This document shows positions 17,399-26,930 of a stretch of 64,000 nucleotides of DNA, one piece after another (position 1 is the first letter of the stretch; the number at the start of each line of letters is the position of its first letter). The notes beneath the pieces are model-generated. The model did no database searches, was not told the origin of the DNA, and saw only the letters and a list, made by a program, of their open reading frames with translations. The stretch is from Exiguobacterium sp. SL-9 (lineage in GTDB: Bacteria > Bacillota > Bacilli > Exiguobacteriales > Exiguobacteriaceae). A program made the translations under genes and the position numbers. The DNA lies in assembly GCF_004336985.1 (NCBI RefSeq), contig NZ_SJUO01000001.1:796076-860075 (forward strand). Direction: 5' to 3'.

Positions 17399-18946
17399 TC
17401 AATTGCGTTGGAACGCCTCACTCTTCAAGACGGTCCGTAAAATCTTCCCGGTCGTGTTCCGAGGGAGTTCATCAATAATTTCGATGTGTGTCGGTTGTTT
17501 GTACTTCGCGAGTTTCGTCGCCGCAAACGACCGAATCTCGTCAAGCGTCACTTGTTCGTCGCGGGTGACGACGAACGCCTTCACGGCTTCCCCTTGTTCA
17601 GCATCAGGGACCCCGATGACGGCCGCCTCGACGATGCCCGGATGTTGATAGAGCACTTCTTCGACTTCACGCGGATAAACGTTATAGCCGCCAACGATGA
17701 CCATATCTTTCTTCCGGTCGACGATGTAGAAGTACCCGTCCTTGTCGCGCTTCGCCAAGTCTCCCGTGTAGAGCCATCCGTCACGAAGTGTCATCGACGT
17801 CTCTTCCGGCAGTTTGTAATAGCCTTTCATGACGTTCGGGCCACGGACGATGAGTTCGCCGACTTCGTCGACTCCGACCTCTTCCCCCAGCTCATCGACG
17901 ACTTTATTCTCGACGTGGACGATTGACGGGCCGATCGAACCTGCCTTCCGCTCCCCATGAAGCGGGTTGAAACAAGTAACAGGTGACGCTTCTGAGAGGC
18001 CATACCCTTCAAGAATTTTACACTCGAACTTCTGCTCGAACGATTCAAGCAGCTGCACCGGCAGACTGGCCCCACCGGATACGAAGACGCGGACGTGCTT
18101 GAGCGCCGAGGCATAAGCCGGAACTTTCATCGCCGTCTGTAACAGGAAGTTGTACATCGTCGGCACACCGGCGAAAATGCTGACACGATGTCTCGGGATG
18201 AGGTCGAACACATCTTGCGGCGAGAATTTCGGTAAGATGACGATTGTGGCGCCGCGCAGGAGCGGTGCGTTCACGATTACGGTCAGACAGAAGACGTGGA
18301 ACATCGGCAGCGCCGCGAGCGCTTTATCTTCCGGCGTGATCTCCAAATATTCTCCAATCGAATGGGCGTTCGAGAACAAGTTGAGATGCGTCAACAACGC
18401 TCCCTTTGGCTTCCCGGTCGTCCCGCTCGTATAGAGGATGACAGCGACGTCTCCTTCATCGACCACAACGAGCTCCCCTTTCGTCATCGCGAACGCCTCT
18501 TCGAACGGCAAGAACTCGATGTCCCCGTCTCGTTTCAACGCCGGTACGTCCGCGTACGGGACCGAGATGACGAGTCCGAGTTGCGGTAACTTCGTGAGCG
18601 CGGCTTCCGCTTGCGCGACGAGCGGTGACAAGGCGACGATCGCCTTCACATCCCCATCGACCAAAATATAGGCCATCTCATCCGGTGTATATGTAGGGTT
18701 GATCGGAATGACGACCCCACCTCGTGCGAGCACCGCAAAATAGGAAATCAAGAATGCCGGGCTATTGCCGAGGACGAGTGCGACGTGGTCCCCTTGACCG
18801 ATCCCTTTTTGCTCGAGCGTCGCCGCCATCGCCTCGACCTGACCGAAAAACTGTCCGTAGCTGACCGTGTCTTCCCCAAACACATAGGCCGCCTTGTTCG
18901 GATGCGCGGCCACAACGCCCTGTAGTGCCGTGACTAAGTTTGCCAT
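17399..18946 (-). CDS. Long-chain fatty-acid-CoA ligase (acyl-CoA synthetase)
   Basis: A 515-residue AMP-forming enzyme that activates fatty acids to acyl-CoA for beta-oxidation or lipid remodelling. The ATP motif YTSGTTGKPKGALLTH lies near residue 170, EGYGLSEASP and YTGDLAKRDKDGYFYIVDRKKD in the middle, and the C-terminal lid ends with PRNTTGKILR, which holds the catalytic lysine. AAGGGGG lies before the ATG. It is a single gene between two terminators. A FadR-like box 20 bases upstream indicates induction by long-chain acyl-CoA. It resembles LcfA/LcfB of Bacillus; which paralogue it is cannot be decided. Confidence 0.9.
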   Translation of the reverse strand: MANLVTALQGVVAAHPNKAAYVFGEDTVSYGQFFGQVEAMAATLEQKGIGQGDHVALVLGNSPAFLISYFAVLARGGVVIPINPTYTPDEMAYILVDGDVKAIVALSPLVAQAEAALTKLPQLGLVISVPYADVPALKRDGDIEFLPFEEAFAMTKGELVVVDEGDVAVILYTSGTTGKPKGALLTHLNLFSNAHSIGEYLEITPEDKALAALPMFHVFCLTVIVNAPLLRGATIVILPKFSPQDVFDLIPRHRVSIFAGVPTMYNFLLQTAMKVPAYASALKHVRVFVSGGASLPVQLLESFEQKFECKILEGYGLSEASPVTCFNPLHGERKAGSIGPSIVHVENKVVDELGEEVGVDEVGELIVRGPNVMKGYYKLPEETSMTLRDGWLYTGDLAKRDKDGYFYIVDRKKDMVIVGGYNVYPREVEEVLYQHPGIVEAAVIGVPDAEQGEAVKAFVVTRDEQVTLDEIRSFAATKLAKYKQPTHIEIIDELPRNTTGKILRTVLKSEAFQRN

Positions 18947-18965
18947 GGTAATCCCCCTTTGAAAA

Positions 18966-18979
18966 TGAATGACTATTCA
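18966..18979 (-). promoter_or_regulatory. FadR-like operator before the acyl-CoA ligase
   Basis: TGAATGACTATTCA is a 5-4-5 palindrome that agrees with the core of the Bacillus FadR consensus (TGAATGAnTAnTCATTCA), the right half being weaker. It lies between the gene and the preceding terminator. Confidence 0.68.
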
Positions 18980-18991
18980 CTTTTAAGCCGT

Positions 18992-19021
18992 AAAAAAGAG
19001 CACGGCAGCCGCGCTCTTTTT
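18992..19021 (-). terminator. Terminator of the PTS-IIA-like gene
   Basis: An inverted repeat AAAGAGC...GCTCTTT with an inner CGGC/GCCG stem, flanked by A and T runs; it ends the minus-strand gene at 19050 and could work in both directions. Confidence 0.8.
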
Positions 19022-19049
19022 CAGTTATCTCCATTGTACATGAAACGGC

Positions 19050-19523
19050 TTAATAAGAAAACGCTTTCAAGTCCATCGTCTTCAAATGATACAAGCCGGT
19101 CCGACTCTGTACGTGGACAAGTGCCTGCAGTGTCTCGTCATCCATGAGCAAATCGTCCATCAATTTGTGGAGTGCCGATTTTTTTGATTCGGTCGTCGCC
19201 GTGATGAAGAAAATCGCTTCGGTTCGAATCGTGTCTCCCGCAATTGTGTGCATCGCAAACGGATGATTAAGATGAAGCAAGATGATGCCGTCTTGTTTCG
19301 AGACGTGGAGCGGTACATCGACGACAGCGACCGGCACGGCAACATCGGTCACACCCGACGGAATCGTTTGCTCTTGCTCGATGACGACGCGCGCGAACCT
19401 CTCATCGACAACCCCTCTTCCTTCTAATTCAAGACCGATCGCGCGGACAGCCAGGTCAAACGTCGGTTGCTCCGTCACCCACATCCAATTCGCGTCCATC
19501 CACTCTGTAATAAATCGGTGCAT
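19050..19523 (-). CDS. PTS EIIA type-2-like protein lacking the active histidine
   Basis: A 157-residue protein. The frame is open for another 100 codons upstream, but AGGAGG at 7 bases before 19523 fixes this start (MHRFITEWMDANW). The pattern TIPSGVTDVAVPVAVVDVPL, then KQDGIILLHL, EAIFFITATTES and HKLMDDLLMDDETLQAL resembles the fructose/mannitol EIIA fold. Where that family has VAIPH with the phosphorylated His, this one has VAVPV, so it is unlikely to accept phosphate there. It may be a sensor or binding domain. A strong cre site at its promoter places it under catabolite repression. Family assignment is tentative. Confidence 0.6.
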   Translation of the reverse strand: MHRFITEWMDANWMWVTEQPTFDLAVRAIGLELEGRGVVDERFARVVIEQEQTIPSGVTDVAVPVAVVDVPLHVSKQDGIILLHLNHPFAMHTIAGDTIRTEAIFFITATTESKKSALHKLMDDLLMDDETLQALVHVQSRTGLYHLKTMDLKAFSY

Positions 19524-19555
19524 ATTGTTTCCTCCTGTTGGTTGAATCCTATATA

Positions 19556-19570
19556 AGAAAGCGCTTGCAT
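19556..19570 (-). promoter_or_regulatory. cre site (CcpA operator)
   Basis: On the minus strand ATGCAAGCGCTTTCT fits WTGNAARCGYTTTCW. It begins a few bases after the -10 box of the PTS-IIA-like gene, a position that gives repression by CcpA. Confidence 0.82.
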
Positions 19571-19575
19571 TGAAT

Positions 19576-19604
19576 ATGATACGCCTCGCTGAAACGACGT
19601 GCAA
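19576..19604 (-). promoter_or_regulatory. Promoter of the PTS-IIA-like gene
   Basis: On the minus strand TTGCAC, a 17-base spacer and TATCAT, directly followed by the cre site. Confidence 0.7.
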
Positions 19605-19633
19605 CCGTCCACACCAGATGTCACCAAAACGCC

Positions 19634-19667
19634 AAAAAGAAGGGACCTTGTTAAGAGTCCCTCCTTT
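19634..19667 (-). terminator. Terminator of lplJ
   Basis: On the minus strand AAGGAGGGAC and GTCCCTT flank a loop of about ten bases and are followed by CTTTTT, just after the lipoate ligase stop. Confidence 0.75.
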
Positions 19668-19680
19668 TCTCCAACCCGCT

Positions 19681-20670
19681 TCAGCTAATGAGATCAACGA
19701 GTTCTTCGAGCTCGACGTTTCCAAAATAATGTTTGACGTCAAGCTGTGACAATTGTTCCCGAATCGCGCCGCGTTCGAACCGCGTCCCGACGAGTACCTG
19801 TTCGACGTCATGGATATCACCGACACCGAAGAAGTCCCCATAGATTTTCGCTTCCGTGATCGTGCCCTTGTTGACGTTTAAACGGACGTCGATCGTGCCA
19901 ATCGGGAAACGACGTTTCGACTCGACATCAAACTTCGGCGATTTCCCGAAGTTCCAGTCCCAGTTCGCGTAGCGTTCTTTCGAGATGTCCTGAACGATTT
20001 CCCAATCCTCATCGCGAAGCACGTAACGTTCTGGTTCCTGTCCGTCATAAATCGAGTGGAGGAGCGCCTCGACGAAGCGTTCCATCTCCATCTCTTCTTC
20101 TAAGAATTCCGTAATGTTGGCGACGCGGCTGCGGACCGATTTTATTCCTTTCGAGCGCATCTTCTCTTCTGAGACGTTGAGCGAATTGACGACTTCCTCG
20201 ATGTTCGAGTTAAACATGAGCGTCCCGTGGCTGAACATGCGGCCGCGTGTCGTGAACTGTGCGTTACCGCTGATCTTGCGTTCGCCGACTTGGATGTCGT
20301 TACGTCCCGTCAATTCCGCCTCGACCCCGAGCTGTTTCAAGGCGTCGACGATCGGCTGCGTGAACTTTTTATAGTTGTTGAACGAGTTGCCATCATCTTT
20401 TGTGATAAAGCTGAAGTTCAAGTTCCCTTCGTCATGATAGACGGCACCGCCACCTGAGAGACGACGAACGACGTCAATCCCGTTCTCTTCGATATACTTC
20501 AAGTTGACTTCTTCTGATGTGTTTTGGTTCTTACCGATGATGATCGACGGGCCGTTAATATAGAACAAGAAATAATCCTCATGCTCGACGTTCAAATGTT
20601 TGAGGATATACTCCTCGACCGCCAAGTTGAGTTTTGGGTCCCGAATGTCCGGGTTGAAAATAAATTTCAC
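19681..20670 (-). CDS. lplJ: Lipoate-protein ligase
   Basis: A 329-residue ligase that adenylates free lipoate and transfers it to lipoyl domains of dehydrogenase complexes and GcvH. RRLSGGGAVYHDEGNLNFSF near residue 70 is the lipoyl-AMP binding loop, NDIQVGERKISGNAQ follows, and the small C-terminal domain (RRFPIGTIDVRL onward) is present, so it is the full two-domain form like Bacillus LplJ. The ATG is preceded by AGGAGGAA. It is a single gene between its neighbours. Confidence 0.93.
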   Translation of the reverse strand: MKFIFNPDIRDPKLNLAVEEYILKHLNVEHEDYFLFYINGPSIIIGKNQNTSEEVNLKYIEENGIDVVRRLSGGGAVYHDEGNLNFSFITKDDGNSFNNYKKFTQPIVDALKQLGVEAELTGRNDIQVGERKISGNAQFTTRGRMFSHGTLMFNSNIEEVVNSLNVSEEKMRSKGIKSVRSRVANITEFLEEEMEMERFVEALLHSIYDGQEPERYVLRDEDWEIVQDISKERYANWDWNFGKSPKFDVESKRRFPIGTIDVRLNVNKGTITEAKIYGDFFGVGDIHDVEQVLVGTRFERGAIREQLSQLDVKHYFGNVELEELVDLIS

Positions 20671-20738
20671 AGTAAGTTCCTCCTAAGGATGTTCATTAAT
20701 TGTATTATACGAGACGTCAGCCCGTCGCTACAACTCGT

Positions 20739-21632
20739 TTACTTCCATTCCCCTGTCATGACGCGCTTCAATGCGTTCGCGACGCCATATTCGTCGTGAC
20801 GCTCGGTGACGTGATGACTGATGGCGATCAAGTCTTCGTGACTATTGCCCATCGCGATGGCTTTACCGGCGACCTCGAACATCGGAATGTCGTTCAAATT
20901 GTCGCCGATGACGACGACTTCTGATAAATCGACACCGAAATGCTCGGCCAATTTTTTGACGCCGTGCCCTTTATCGGCCCCGTTCGCCATGACCTCGATG
21001 TTATCGTTGCCTGAAGACGTGACGTAAACGCCCTCCACACGCTCATCGATTTCCGTCCACAGCGATGACATCTTCTCGAAATGACTCGAGAAGGCGATGA
21101 ATTTATAGACACGTCCGGCCTCGTTCTTGATGAAGTCTTCGATATCCTCGACGAGACGAACATCTTCGTTGACATAATAACGTTTGCGGAAGAACTCGTA
21201 CATCTCGAGTGACCGCTCGTCCCCGTTCTGTTTCAAATTCTCCATCGTCGCTTCAATCAAGTCGAGTCGGCTCGCGACGAGCCCCGCCTCCGAATACATT
21301 TCATAGAAGACGTCCGAATATTTGTGGTCTTGATGCAACACAGATACGACCTCGAGCGCTTCTTCCGTCGTCAAATCGATTTCATGTAGCACGTCACCCG
21401 TTTCCGTCAACACGCGACCGCCGTTCGAAGAGACGATCGGGCACGTGAGGCCGACCTCGTCGAGGATTTCTTTCGCGTTGAAATAATTGCGTCCCGTCGC
21501 AATCGCAAAACGAATCCCCTGGGCTTCTGCCGCACGGACGATTTCTGCCGTCTCGGGTGCGATTTTCGTGTGGTTATGCAGGATCGTGCCATCCATATCG
21601 GATACGAACAATTTGTACGTTGTCATCAACAT
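20739..21632 (-). CDS. HAD-superfamily phosphatase, Cof type
   Basis: A 297-residue cytoplasmic haloacid-dehalogenase hydrolase of the type IIB/Cof subfamily, probably acting on sugar phosphates or flavin-type phosphates; the substrate cannot be read from sequence. Motif I is SDMDGTILHNHTK (both Asp), motif II IATGRN, motif III a Lys before the last motif (ADKGHGVKKLAE), and motif IV VIGDNLNDIPMFEVAG. The cap domain lies between motifs II and III. Two starts are possible, at 21632 and 21626, both served by GAGGGAG; the second has better spacing. Confidence 0.88.
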   Translation of the reverse strand: MLMTTYKLFVSDMDGTILHNHTKIAPETAEIVRAAEAQGIRFAIATGRNYFNAKEILDEVGLTCPIVSSNGGRVLTETGDVLHEIDLTTEEALEVVSVLHQDHKYSDVFYEMYSEAGLVASRLDLIEATMENLKQNGDERSLEMYEFFRKRYYVNEDVRLVEDIEDFIKNEAGRVYKFIAFSSHFEKMSSLWTEIDERVEGVYVTSSGNDNIEVMANGADKGHGVKKLAEHFGVDLSEVVVIGDNLNDIPMFEVAGKAIAMGNSHEDLIAISHHVTERHDEYGVANALKRVMTGEWK

Positions 21633-21669
21633 CCACTCCCTCTTTTTCTCTTTCGCTTCTAACTATAAC

Positions 21670-21712
21670 AAAAAGAGAGGCCCTCGGAAAAATCCGGCAC
21701 CTCTCTTCATAA
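21670..21712 (-). terminator. Terminator of the hemEHY operon
   Basis: On the minus strand AAGAGAGG...CCTCTCTT with an inner CCGGA/TCCG stem runs into TTTTTG, just after the hemY stop. Confidence 0.85.
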
Positions 21713-21716
21713 ATCT

Positions 21717-23102
21717 TTAAATATTTTCCGCGAGTGCTTTGATCTGTTCATGGACGCTCTTGATGCAGTCCGGCATGCCAATCCCGTCGTAGGCGATACC
21801 TGCGAGCAAAATACCGGGATAGACGCGGCCCATCTCAGCCCGGAGCGCACGGACCCGGTCGGAATGGAAGACAGCATAGGGCGGCAACCCGTCCCGGAGT
21901 CTGCTGACGACCGTCTCGAGCGGCGCTGCTTTAATCGTCATCAAGCCGCCGAGGTCACGTAACGCCGTCGTGACAATCTCCTCATCGGACGCATCGACGA
22001 TGGCATCGGCGCCCGGACGCCCGAGAAAGACGCGCAGGACGTGATACCCTTCCGGCACGGCGTGTGGCCATTTTTGGTCGATGAACGTACATGCGGTAAT
22101 CGTCACGTCCGCCTCTTGGCTCGTGACGAAACCTGTCCCGACGAACGGCAACTCGATATCTTCTTGTTTAAATACGAGTGAACACGTCGCCGTCGCGTGC
22201 GGCTTCATGTCTGCGAGAAAATCGCTGTCGACTTTCGGTAAGAACTGACGGATGAGTCGGGGCGGTACCGTCAAGACGAGATGATCACATTCGATATCTC
22301 CACGGTTCGTCAATAGTCGATAGTCCCCATCCATCTCCTCGACCTGTTCGACCGAACAGTTCAAGATGATTTCAGTCCGTTCTAGCCGTTCGGCGAGGCG
22401 ATCCGTGAGTGACTTCAGCCCACGTTTGAGTGAAGCGAACTGTCCGACTTTCTTCGCTCCGACTTCCGCGACCCGCTGCTCGGGACGAAGGTGGCGCATC
22501 CCTTCATACAAGTTGCCGTACTGCTTCTCACCCTCGATGAACTGAGGGAAAGTCGACAACGCGCTCATCTTGTCGATGTCTCCCGCGTAAATCCCGGAAA
22601 GAAGCGGTTCGATCAGCCGGTCGACGATTGGGTCTCCGACCCGTTCACGCAAATACAGTCCGAGCGAGACGTCCGTCTCCGGGACCTCGACGTCCGGAGG
22701 AGACAGAAGCATCGTCCGAAGCAAAGCGTGTTCTTCCTCAGACAAGAGCGTCGTGTCCTTGAACGCATCGACGTCGAGCGGGATGCCCATGACCGTCTGT
22801 TTTGGGATCGGGTGCAATCCGTCATGATGGAGAACGTACGCTTGGCCGACGCCGTTACGGACAATCTCATCGCCGAGCCCGACGTCGTGAATCAAGTCGG
22901 TCATCGCCGTCTTGCGGAACACGTATGAATCCGGTCCCCGTTCGACCGCAAATTCCCCGGTCTCGAACGTATCGATTTTTCCACCTAAACGGCCGCTCGC
23001 TTCGACGAGCTTGATGGTGACATCTTCCGGCAAATAACGCTCAGCATAAAAAGCGGCGGTGAGACCTGTGATCCCACCACCGACAATCGTTACATTACGC
23101 AT
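21717..23102 (-). CDS. hemY: Coproporphyrinogen III / protoporphyrinogen oxidase HemY (CgoX)
   Basis: A 461-residue FAD enzyme. The N-terminal dinucleotide fold shows [17 protein letters not shown] and [10 protein letters not shown], and a C-terminal FAD motif lies in [20 protein letters not shown]. In Firmicutes this enzyme oxidises coproporphyrinogen III to coproporphyrin III in the coproporphyrin-dependent route to haem. It is the last gene of hemE-hemH-hemY; its start overlaps the end of hemH by eight bases. Length and neighbours match the family. Confidence 0.95.
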   Translation of the reverse strand: MRNVTIVGGGITGLTAAFYAERYLPEDVTIKLVEASGRLGGKIDTFETGEFAVERGPDSYVFRKTAMTDLIHDVGLGDEIVRNGVGQAYVLHHDGLHPIPKQTVMGIPLDVDAFKDTTLLSEEEHALLRTMLLSPPDVEVPETDVSLGLYLRERVGDPIVDRLIEPLLSGIYAGDIDKMSALSTFPQFIEGEKQYGNLYEGMRHLRPEQRVAEVGAKKVGQFASLKRGLKSLTDRLAERLERTEIILNCSVEQVEEMDGDYRLLTNRGDIECDHLVLTVPPRLIRQFLPKVDSDFLADMKPHATATCSLVFKQEDIELPFVGTGFVTSQEADVTITACTFIDQKWPHAVPEGYHVLRVFLGRPGADAIVDASDEEIVTTALRDLGGLMTIKAAPLETVVSRLRDGLPPYAVFHSDRVRALRAEMGRVYPGILLAGIAYDGIGMPDCIKSVHEQIKALAENI

Positions 23103-24024
23103 GATGCACGATCACGCTTTCCATTCGATCGGCGACGGCTTCAATGAAGCTACGCTCCGCGTTTGGCATGTTTGGACGTGCATAGTGAACGCCGAGGCGG
23201 TCACAGACGACTTTACATTCCACGTCGTTATCGAAGAGCACCTCGAGGTGATCTGCGACGAATCCGACTGGCGTGTAGACGAACGCCTCATAACCATGCT
23301 TTTCATAAAGTTCAGCCGTCAAATCTTGGACGTCCGGTCCGATCCACGGGTCAGGCGTGTTGCCTTCAGACTGCCAACCGACCTCATAGTTCGGTACGCC
23401 CGCCGCTTGGGCGATTTTGTCCGCCGTCTCCTTCAATTGATCCGGATACGGGTCGCCACCTGCTAAAATCTTCTCTGGAAGACTGTGTGCCGAGACAATC
23501 AAGCAAGCCTTCTCGGCCGGTACCGGCAAGTTCGCGAACGTCGCTTTAATCGCTTCCGCCCACCAATTGATGAATTTCGGCTCATCGTACCACGATTCGA
23601 CCGAACGGATCTCGATGCCGTATTTCGCGGCCTCTTCATGCGCCCGTCCGTTGTACGATTTGACGCTGTATGACGAATAGTGCGGAGCCAATACGACCGA
23701 CACTGCTTCTTTAATGCCGTCATTCGCCATTTGCGCGACCGCATCTTCTACGAACGGTTCGATGTGCTTGAGCCCGATGTAGAGTTTGAAGTCGATCTCA
23801 CCGGCGTGACGCTCGTTCAAGATGTCACGGAGCGTCTCCGCTTGGTCGATGGTGATCTTCGCGAGCGGTGACACGCCACCGATGGCCTCATAGCGCTCCG
23901 TCAAGTCTTGGAGTGCTTCCGGTGATGGTTTTCGGCCATAGCGGATGTGCGTATAGTAACGCTCGATATCTTCAGGTTTGTACGGTGTCCCATAAGCCAT
24001 TACAAGTAATCCGACGGTTTTCAT
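23095..24024 (-). CDS. hemH: Coproporphyrin ferrochelatase HemH (CpfC)
   Basis: A 309-residue soluble enzyme that inserts Fe(II) into coproporphyrin [23 protein letters not shown] is the typical N-terminus, the catalytic His is in VSAHSLPEK near residue 183, and the paired Glu lies in [15 protein letters not shown]. [18 protein letters not shown] motif is seen as [16 protein letters not shown]. No C-terminal extension or iron-sulfur Cys cluster is present, as expected for the Firmicute form. Overlaps hemE by four bases and hemY by eight. Confidence 0.95.
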   Translation of the reverse strand: MKTVGLLVMAYGTPYKPEDIERYYTHIRYGRKPSPEALQDLTERYEAIGGVSPLAKITIDQAETLRDILNERHAGEIDFKLYIGLKHIEPFVEDAVAQMANDGIKEAVSVVLAPHYSSYSVKSYNGRAHEEAAKYGIEIRSVESWYDEPKFINWWAEAIKATFANLPVPAEKACLIVSAHSLPEKILAGGDPYPDQLKETADKIAQAAGVPNYEVGWQSEGNTPDPWIGPDVQDLTAELYEKHGYEAFVYTPVGFVADHLEVLFDNDVECKVVCDRLGVHYARPNMPNAERSFIEAVADRMESVIVHHA

Positions 24025-25058
24025 AATGATTTGCCTCCCATTTTTTCACGTGAGTAGTCATGGATAAACGCTGTCAACTTGACGAGCACAGACGGATCGA
24101 CTTCTGGGAACACCCCATGTCCCAAGTTAAAGACGTATCCTGGCTGTTTCATCCCCTCGTCGAGGATTTCTTTCACTTTCGCTTCGATGACCGGCCACGG
24201 GGCCAACAAGAATGACGGGTCAAGGTTGCCTTGGACCGCTTTCGTGATGCCGCGGTCACGCGCCTCTTGCACCGACAAGCGCCAATCGAGGCCGACAACG
24301 TCGAGCGGCTGGTCTTGCCACTCTTCGACGAGATGGCTCGCTCCGACACCGTGCATGATGAGCGGGATGTCGAGCTTGCGCAACTCAGTGAAGATTCGCT
24401 CTGTCGTCGGTTTGATATAACGGACATAATCCTTGCGGCTGAGCGTCCCGACCCATGAGTCAAACAATTGGAACGCTTGGATACCGGCCTCCGCTTGCGC
24501 CGTCGCATATGTGATGACCATGTCACCCAACTTCTCCATGAGCGCGTTCCATACGTCCGGCTCGGCATACATGAGCGCTTTCGTGCGGTGGTAGCTCTTC
24601 GATGGACCGCCTTCGATCATATAACTCGCGAGTGTGAACGGTGCACCTGAAAATCCGATGAGCGGGACTTCCAAACGTTCACGGAGCAAGCGAATCGTCT
24701 CGAACACGTACGAGATGTCTTCCGGATTGAGCGGCTTCAAGCGCTCCACGTCTTCCATCGTCCGGTACGGGTTATCGATGACTGGACCGATGCCGCTCTT
24801 GATTTCCACATCGACGCCCATCGACGGGAGTGGCGTCATGATGTCTTTATACAGAATGGCCGCGTCGACTCCTAGTTGTTTCACCGGGAGCTCTGTTACG
24901 TAGGCACACAACTCGGCATCGTGCGTGATTTCGAATAGTGTCCTCGTTTTTTTGATCTCACGATATTCCGGTTGGTAGCGTCCGGCTTGGCGCATGTACC
25001 AGACGGGCACATAGTCTGTCGCCTCTCCTTTAAACGCCTTCAAAATAGTATCGTTCAT
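24021..25058 (-). CDS. hemE: Uroporphyrinogen decarboxylase HemE
   Basis: A 345-residue (or 349, if the ATG at 25070 is used) enzyme that removes four carboxyl groups from uroporphyrinogen III to give coproporphyrinogen [19 protein letters not shown] near the N-terminus is the family signature, with [20 protein letters not shown] and [13 protein letters not shown] further on. The start at 25058 is preferred since the upstream ATG is too close to the GAGGGG ribosome site. It is the first gene of hemE-hemH-hemY, the haem branch specific to the coproporphyrin pathway in Gram-positives. Confidence 0.95.
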   Translation of the reverse strand: MNDTILKAFKGEATDYVPVWYMRQAGRYQPEYREIKKTRTLFEITHDAELCAYVTELPVKQLGVDAAILYKDIMTPLPSMGVDVEIKSGIGPVIDNPYRTMEDVERLKPLNPEDISYVFETIRLLRERLEVPLIGFSGAPFTLASYMIEGGPSKSYHRTKALMYAEPDVWNALMEKLGDMVITYATAQAEAGIQAFQLFDSWVGTLSRKDYVRYIKPTTERIFTELRKLDIPLIMHGVGASHLVEEWQDQPLDVVGLDWRLSVQEARDRGITKAVQGNLDPSFLLAPWPVIEAKVKEILDEGMKQPGYVFNLGHGVFPEVDPSVLVKLTAFIHDYSREKMGGKSL

Positions 25059-25186
25059 ACGTCGCGTCATTCCCCTCTATAATTCTCCTACACTCTTCTT
25101 CTATAGGTATGTGAACTCAAAAACATTATACAGAAATTAATTAGAATAATGCTAATGTGAAGCATTTTCATTGTGTTTTCTTTGTG

Positions 25187-25492
25187 TCATTTCTTTGTCG
25201 GATACGTGCGGAAGGCCGAATTGAGCTGACCACGAATCAAATCGTCACGCTGTTTCGACGATAGACGTTTCTCGCGTTCTTTAATGTCTTGAATCCGCCA
25301 ACCGTCCTCAAGCTTTGACGCCACATCAATCAATCGTTCGACGTCATGGAAAGAATATTTACGTGAACCACCTTTAGTCCGTTCCGGAAAGACGAGCCCT
25401 TTCGCTTCATAATAACGGACTTGTCGCTCCGAAAGGCCAGTCAGTTCAGTGATGACGCCCATCCCAATCACTTTCTTCGATTTATAGTCCAT
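25187..25492 (-). CDS. tnrA: MerR-family nitrogen regulator TnrA
   Basis: A 101-residue regulator with the MerR helix-turn-helix (VITELTGLSERQVRYYEAKGL) and the wing motif GGSRKYSFHDVERL. The C-terminal GQLNSAFRTYP resembles the tail of Bacillus TnrA that binds feedback-inhibited glutamine synthetase, whereas GlnR has a different autoinhibitory tail. TnrA activates ammonium uptake genes under nitrogen limitation. It is divergent from amtB, with a perfect TnrA site between them. The ATG at 25492 follows AGGAGGACGAGTG; the adjacent GTG is the alternative. GlnR is the main alternative identity. Confidence 0.85.
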   Translation of the reverse strand: MDYKSKKVIGMGVITELTGLSERQVRYYEAKGLVFPERTKGGSRKYSFHDVERLIDVASKLEDGWRIQDIKEREKRLSSKQRDDLIRGQLNSAFRTYPTKK

Positions 25493-25522
25493 CACTCGTC
25501 CTCCTCCTCCATAAAAAAACTA

Positions 25523-25539
25523 TGTCAGATAATCTGACA
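25523..25539. promoter_or_regulatory. TnrA/GlnR operator
   Basis: TGTCAGATAATCTGACA is a perfect 17-base palindrome and fits the TnrA/GlnR consensus TGTNANAWWWTMTNACA at every fixed position. It lies 30 bases from tnrA and 82 bases from amtB, so one site could serve both. Confidence 0.92.
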
Positions 25540-25621
25540 AATTGCAATCCAAGTCAAATCATTCGTCATACACTGAAAACAACTTTTGAATCATCAATCG
25601 CGAAAAAGGAGGAATCGCAAC

Positions 25622-26920
25622 ATGGAAGACATCTTATATTATATGGACACGCTGTTCGTACTCATCGCTGCACTGCTCGTCTTGACGATGCAACTTGGTT
25701 TTGGTTTGCTCGAAACGGGGACGCTCCGGGCTAAAAACGCCGGGCACGTGGCAGTCAAACAAATCATCAGCCTCTCTGTGGCGGCACTCGCCTTTTGGGC
25801 CGTCGGCTTCGGCCTCTCATTCGGGGACGGGACCCGCTGGTTCGGGACGGAAGGATTCTTCATGAACGGATCGTTCTCAAGTCTTGATTGGGCCAACGTC
25901 TCAATCGATATAAAATTCTTGTTCCAGTTGTCATTCGTCGCCGTCGCGCTCGCCATCGCCTGGGGCGGGTTCGCAGAGCGGGCTAAACTTTCCGCTTACG
26001 TTTTGTTCGGTATCTTCTTCGTCGCCATCCTCTATCCGATCGTCGCCCGCTCCGTATGGGCCGGTGGACTCCTCGGGACGATGGGCATGCAAGACTTCGC
26101 CGGTTCGGCCGTCGTCCACCTTCAAGGCGGGATGGCCGCCCTTATGGCCACGATTATCTTGAAACCGCGTCGTAAGACGGAATCGCTCGCTGGTCACAAC
26201 CACGTCTTAACGGTCGTCGGCGGACTCGTGCTCTGGCTCTGCTGGTTCGGCTTCAATGCCGGTTCGACGATGTCGGTCGCGGACGGATTCTTCGGATACG
26301 TCGCCCTCACGACGATGCTTGCCACGGCAGCCGGTGCCCTCGGCGCTCTCGCCATCGTCATGCTTCATAAGAAGACGGCAGACATCCCTACAATCGTCAA
26401 CGGTGTCCTCGGGGCGCTCGTCGCCATCACGGCCGCCTGTGCTTTCGTCGAACCTTGGGCCGCAGTCGTCATCGGCGCCGTCGCTTCAATCGCCACGTAT
26501 GGGACGAGTATCCTCATGGCGAAATATGTCGATGATCCGCTCTGTGCCTTCTCGGTACACGGTGTCGCTGGAATCATCGGCACACTCGCACTCGGGTTCT
26601 TCGCCTCGCCGCGCTTGGTTGAGATCACAGGCATCGGTTCGGCAGGCCTCTTCTACGGCGGCGGCTTGGGCCAACTCGGTGTTCAAGCTCTCGGTGTTTT
26701 GATCGCGATGGTCATCGCCGGTGGCGGTAGCTACGCCTTCTTGAAATTGCTTGACGTCACAATCGGTCTTCGCGTCACGGAAGAACAAGAAGACATCGGT
26801 CTCGATATCGCGGAACACGGTGTATCGGCATATGGCGAAGTCGAGCCAGAAGCAGAGACACCAGCACGCCTCCCGAAAATTCTCGGGTCAAGCGTCTCGG
26901 TCATGTCACCGAAGAAATAA
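25622..26920 (+). CDS. amtB: Ammonium transporter AmtB
   Basis: A 432-residue membrane channel for NH4+/NH3 with about eleven helices. Typical family segments: LTMQLGFGLLETGTLRAKN, the conserved VVHLQGGMAALMA, LVLWLCWFGFNAGST and FSVHGVAGIIGTLALGFFASP, the last holding one of the two pore histidines. After residue 400 there is a hydrophilic C-terminal tail, the part that normally docks a PII protein; no glnK follows it here. AAAGGAGG precedes the ATG at 25622. A perfect TnrA box upstream fits nitrogen control. Monocistronic, ending in a hairpin. Confidence 0.95.
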   Translation: MEDILYYMDTLFVLIAALLVLTMQLGFGLLETGTLRAKNAGHVAVKQIISLSVAALAFWAVGFGLSFGDGTRWFGTEGFFMNGSFSSLDWANVSIDIKFLFQLSFVAVALAIAWGGFAERAKLSAYVLFGIFFVAILYPIVARSVWAGGLLGTMGMQDFAGSAVVHLQGGMAALMATIILKPRRKTESLAGHNHVLTVVGGLVLWLCWFGFNAGSTMSVADGFFGYVALTTMLATAAGALGALAIVMLHKKTADIPTIVNGVLGALVAITAACAFVEPWAAVVIGAVASIATYGTSILMAKYVDDPLCAFSVHGVAGIIGTLALGFFASPRLVEITGIGSAGLFYGGGLGQLGVQALGVLIAMVIAGGGSYAFLKLLDVTIGLRVTEEQEDIGLDIAEHGVSAYGEVEPEAETPARLPKILGSSVSVMSPKK

Positions 26921-26930
26921 CGACAACAGT

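Noticed and set aside
19524..19841. The 106-codon N-terminal extension of the PTS-IIA-like frame
   Set aside because: It crosses the terminator of lplJ, the promoter and the cre site, and has no ribosome site; AGGAGG marks the internal ATG.
25100..25160. AT-rich TTATTCTAATTAATT upstream of hemE, reminiscent of a PerR box
   Set aside because: Only about 10 of 15 positions fit and the region is AT-rich, so chance similarity is likely.
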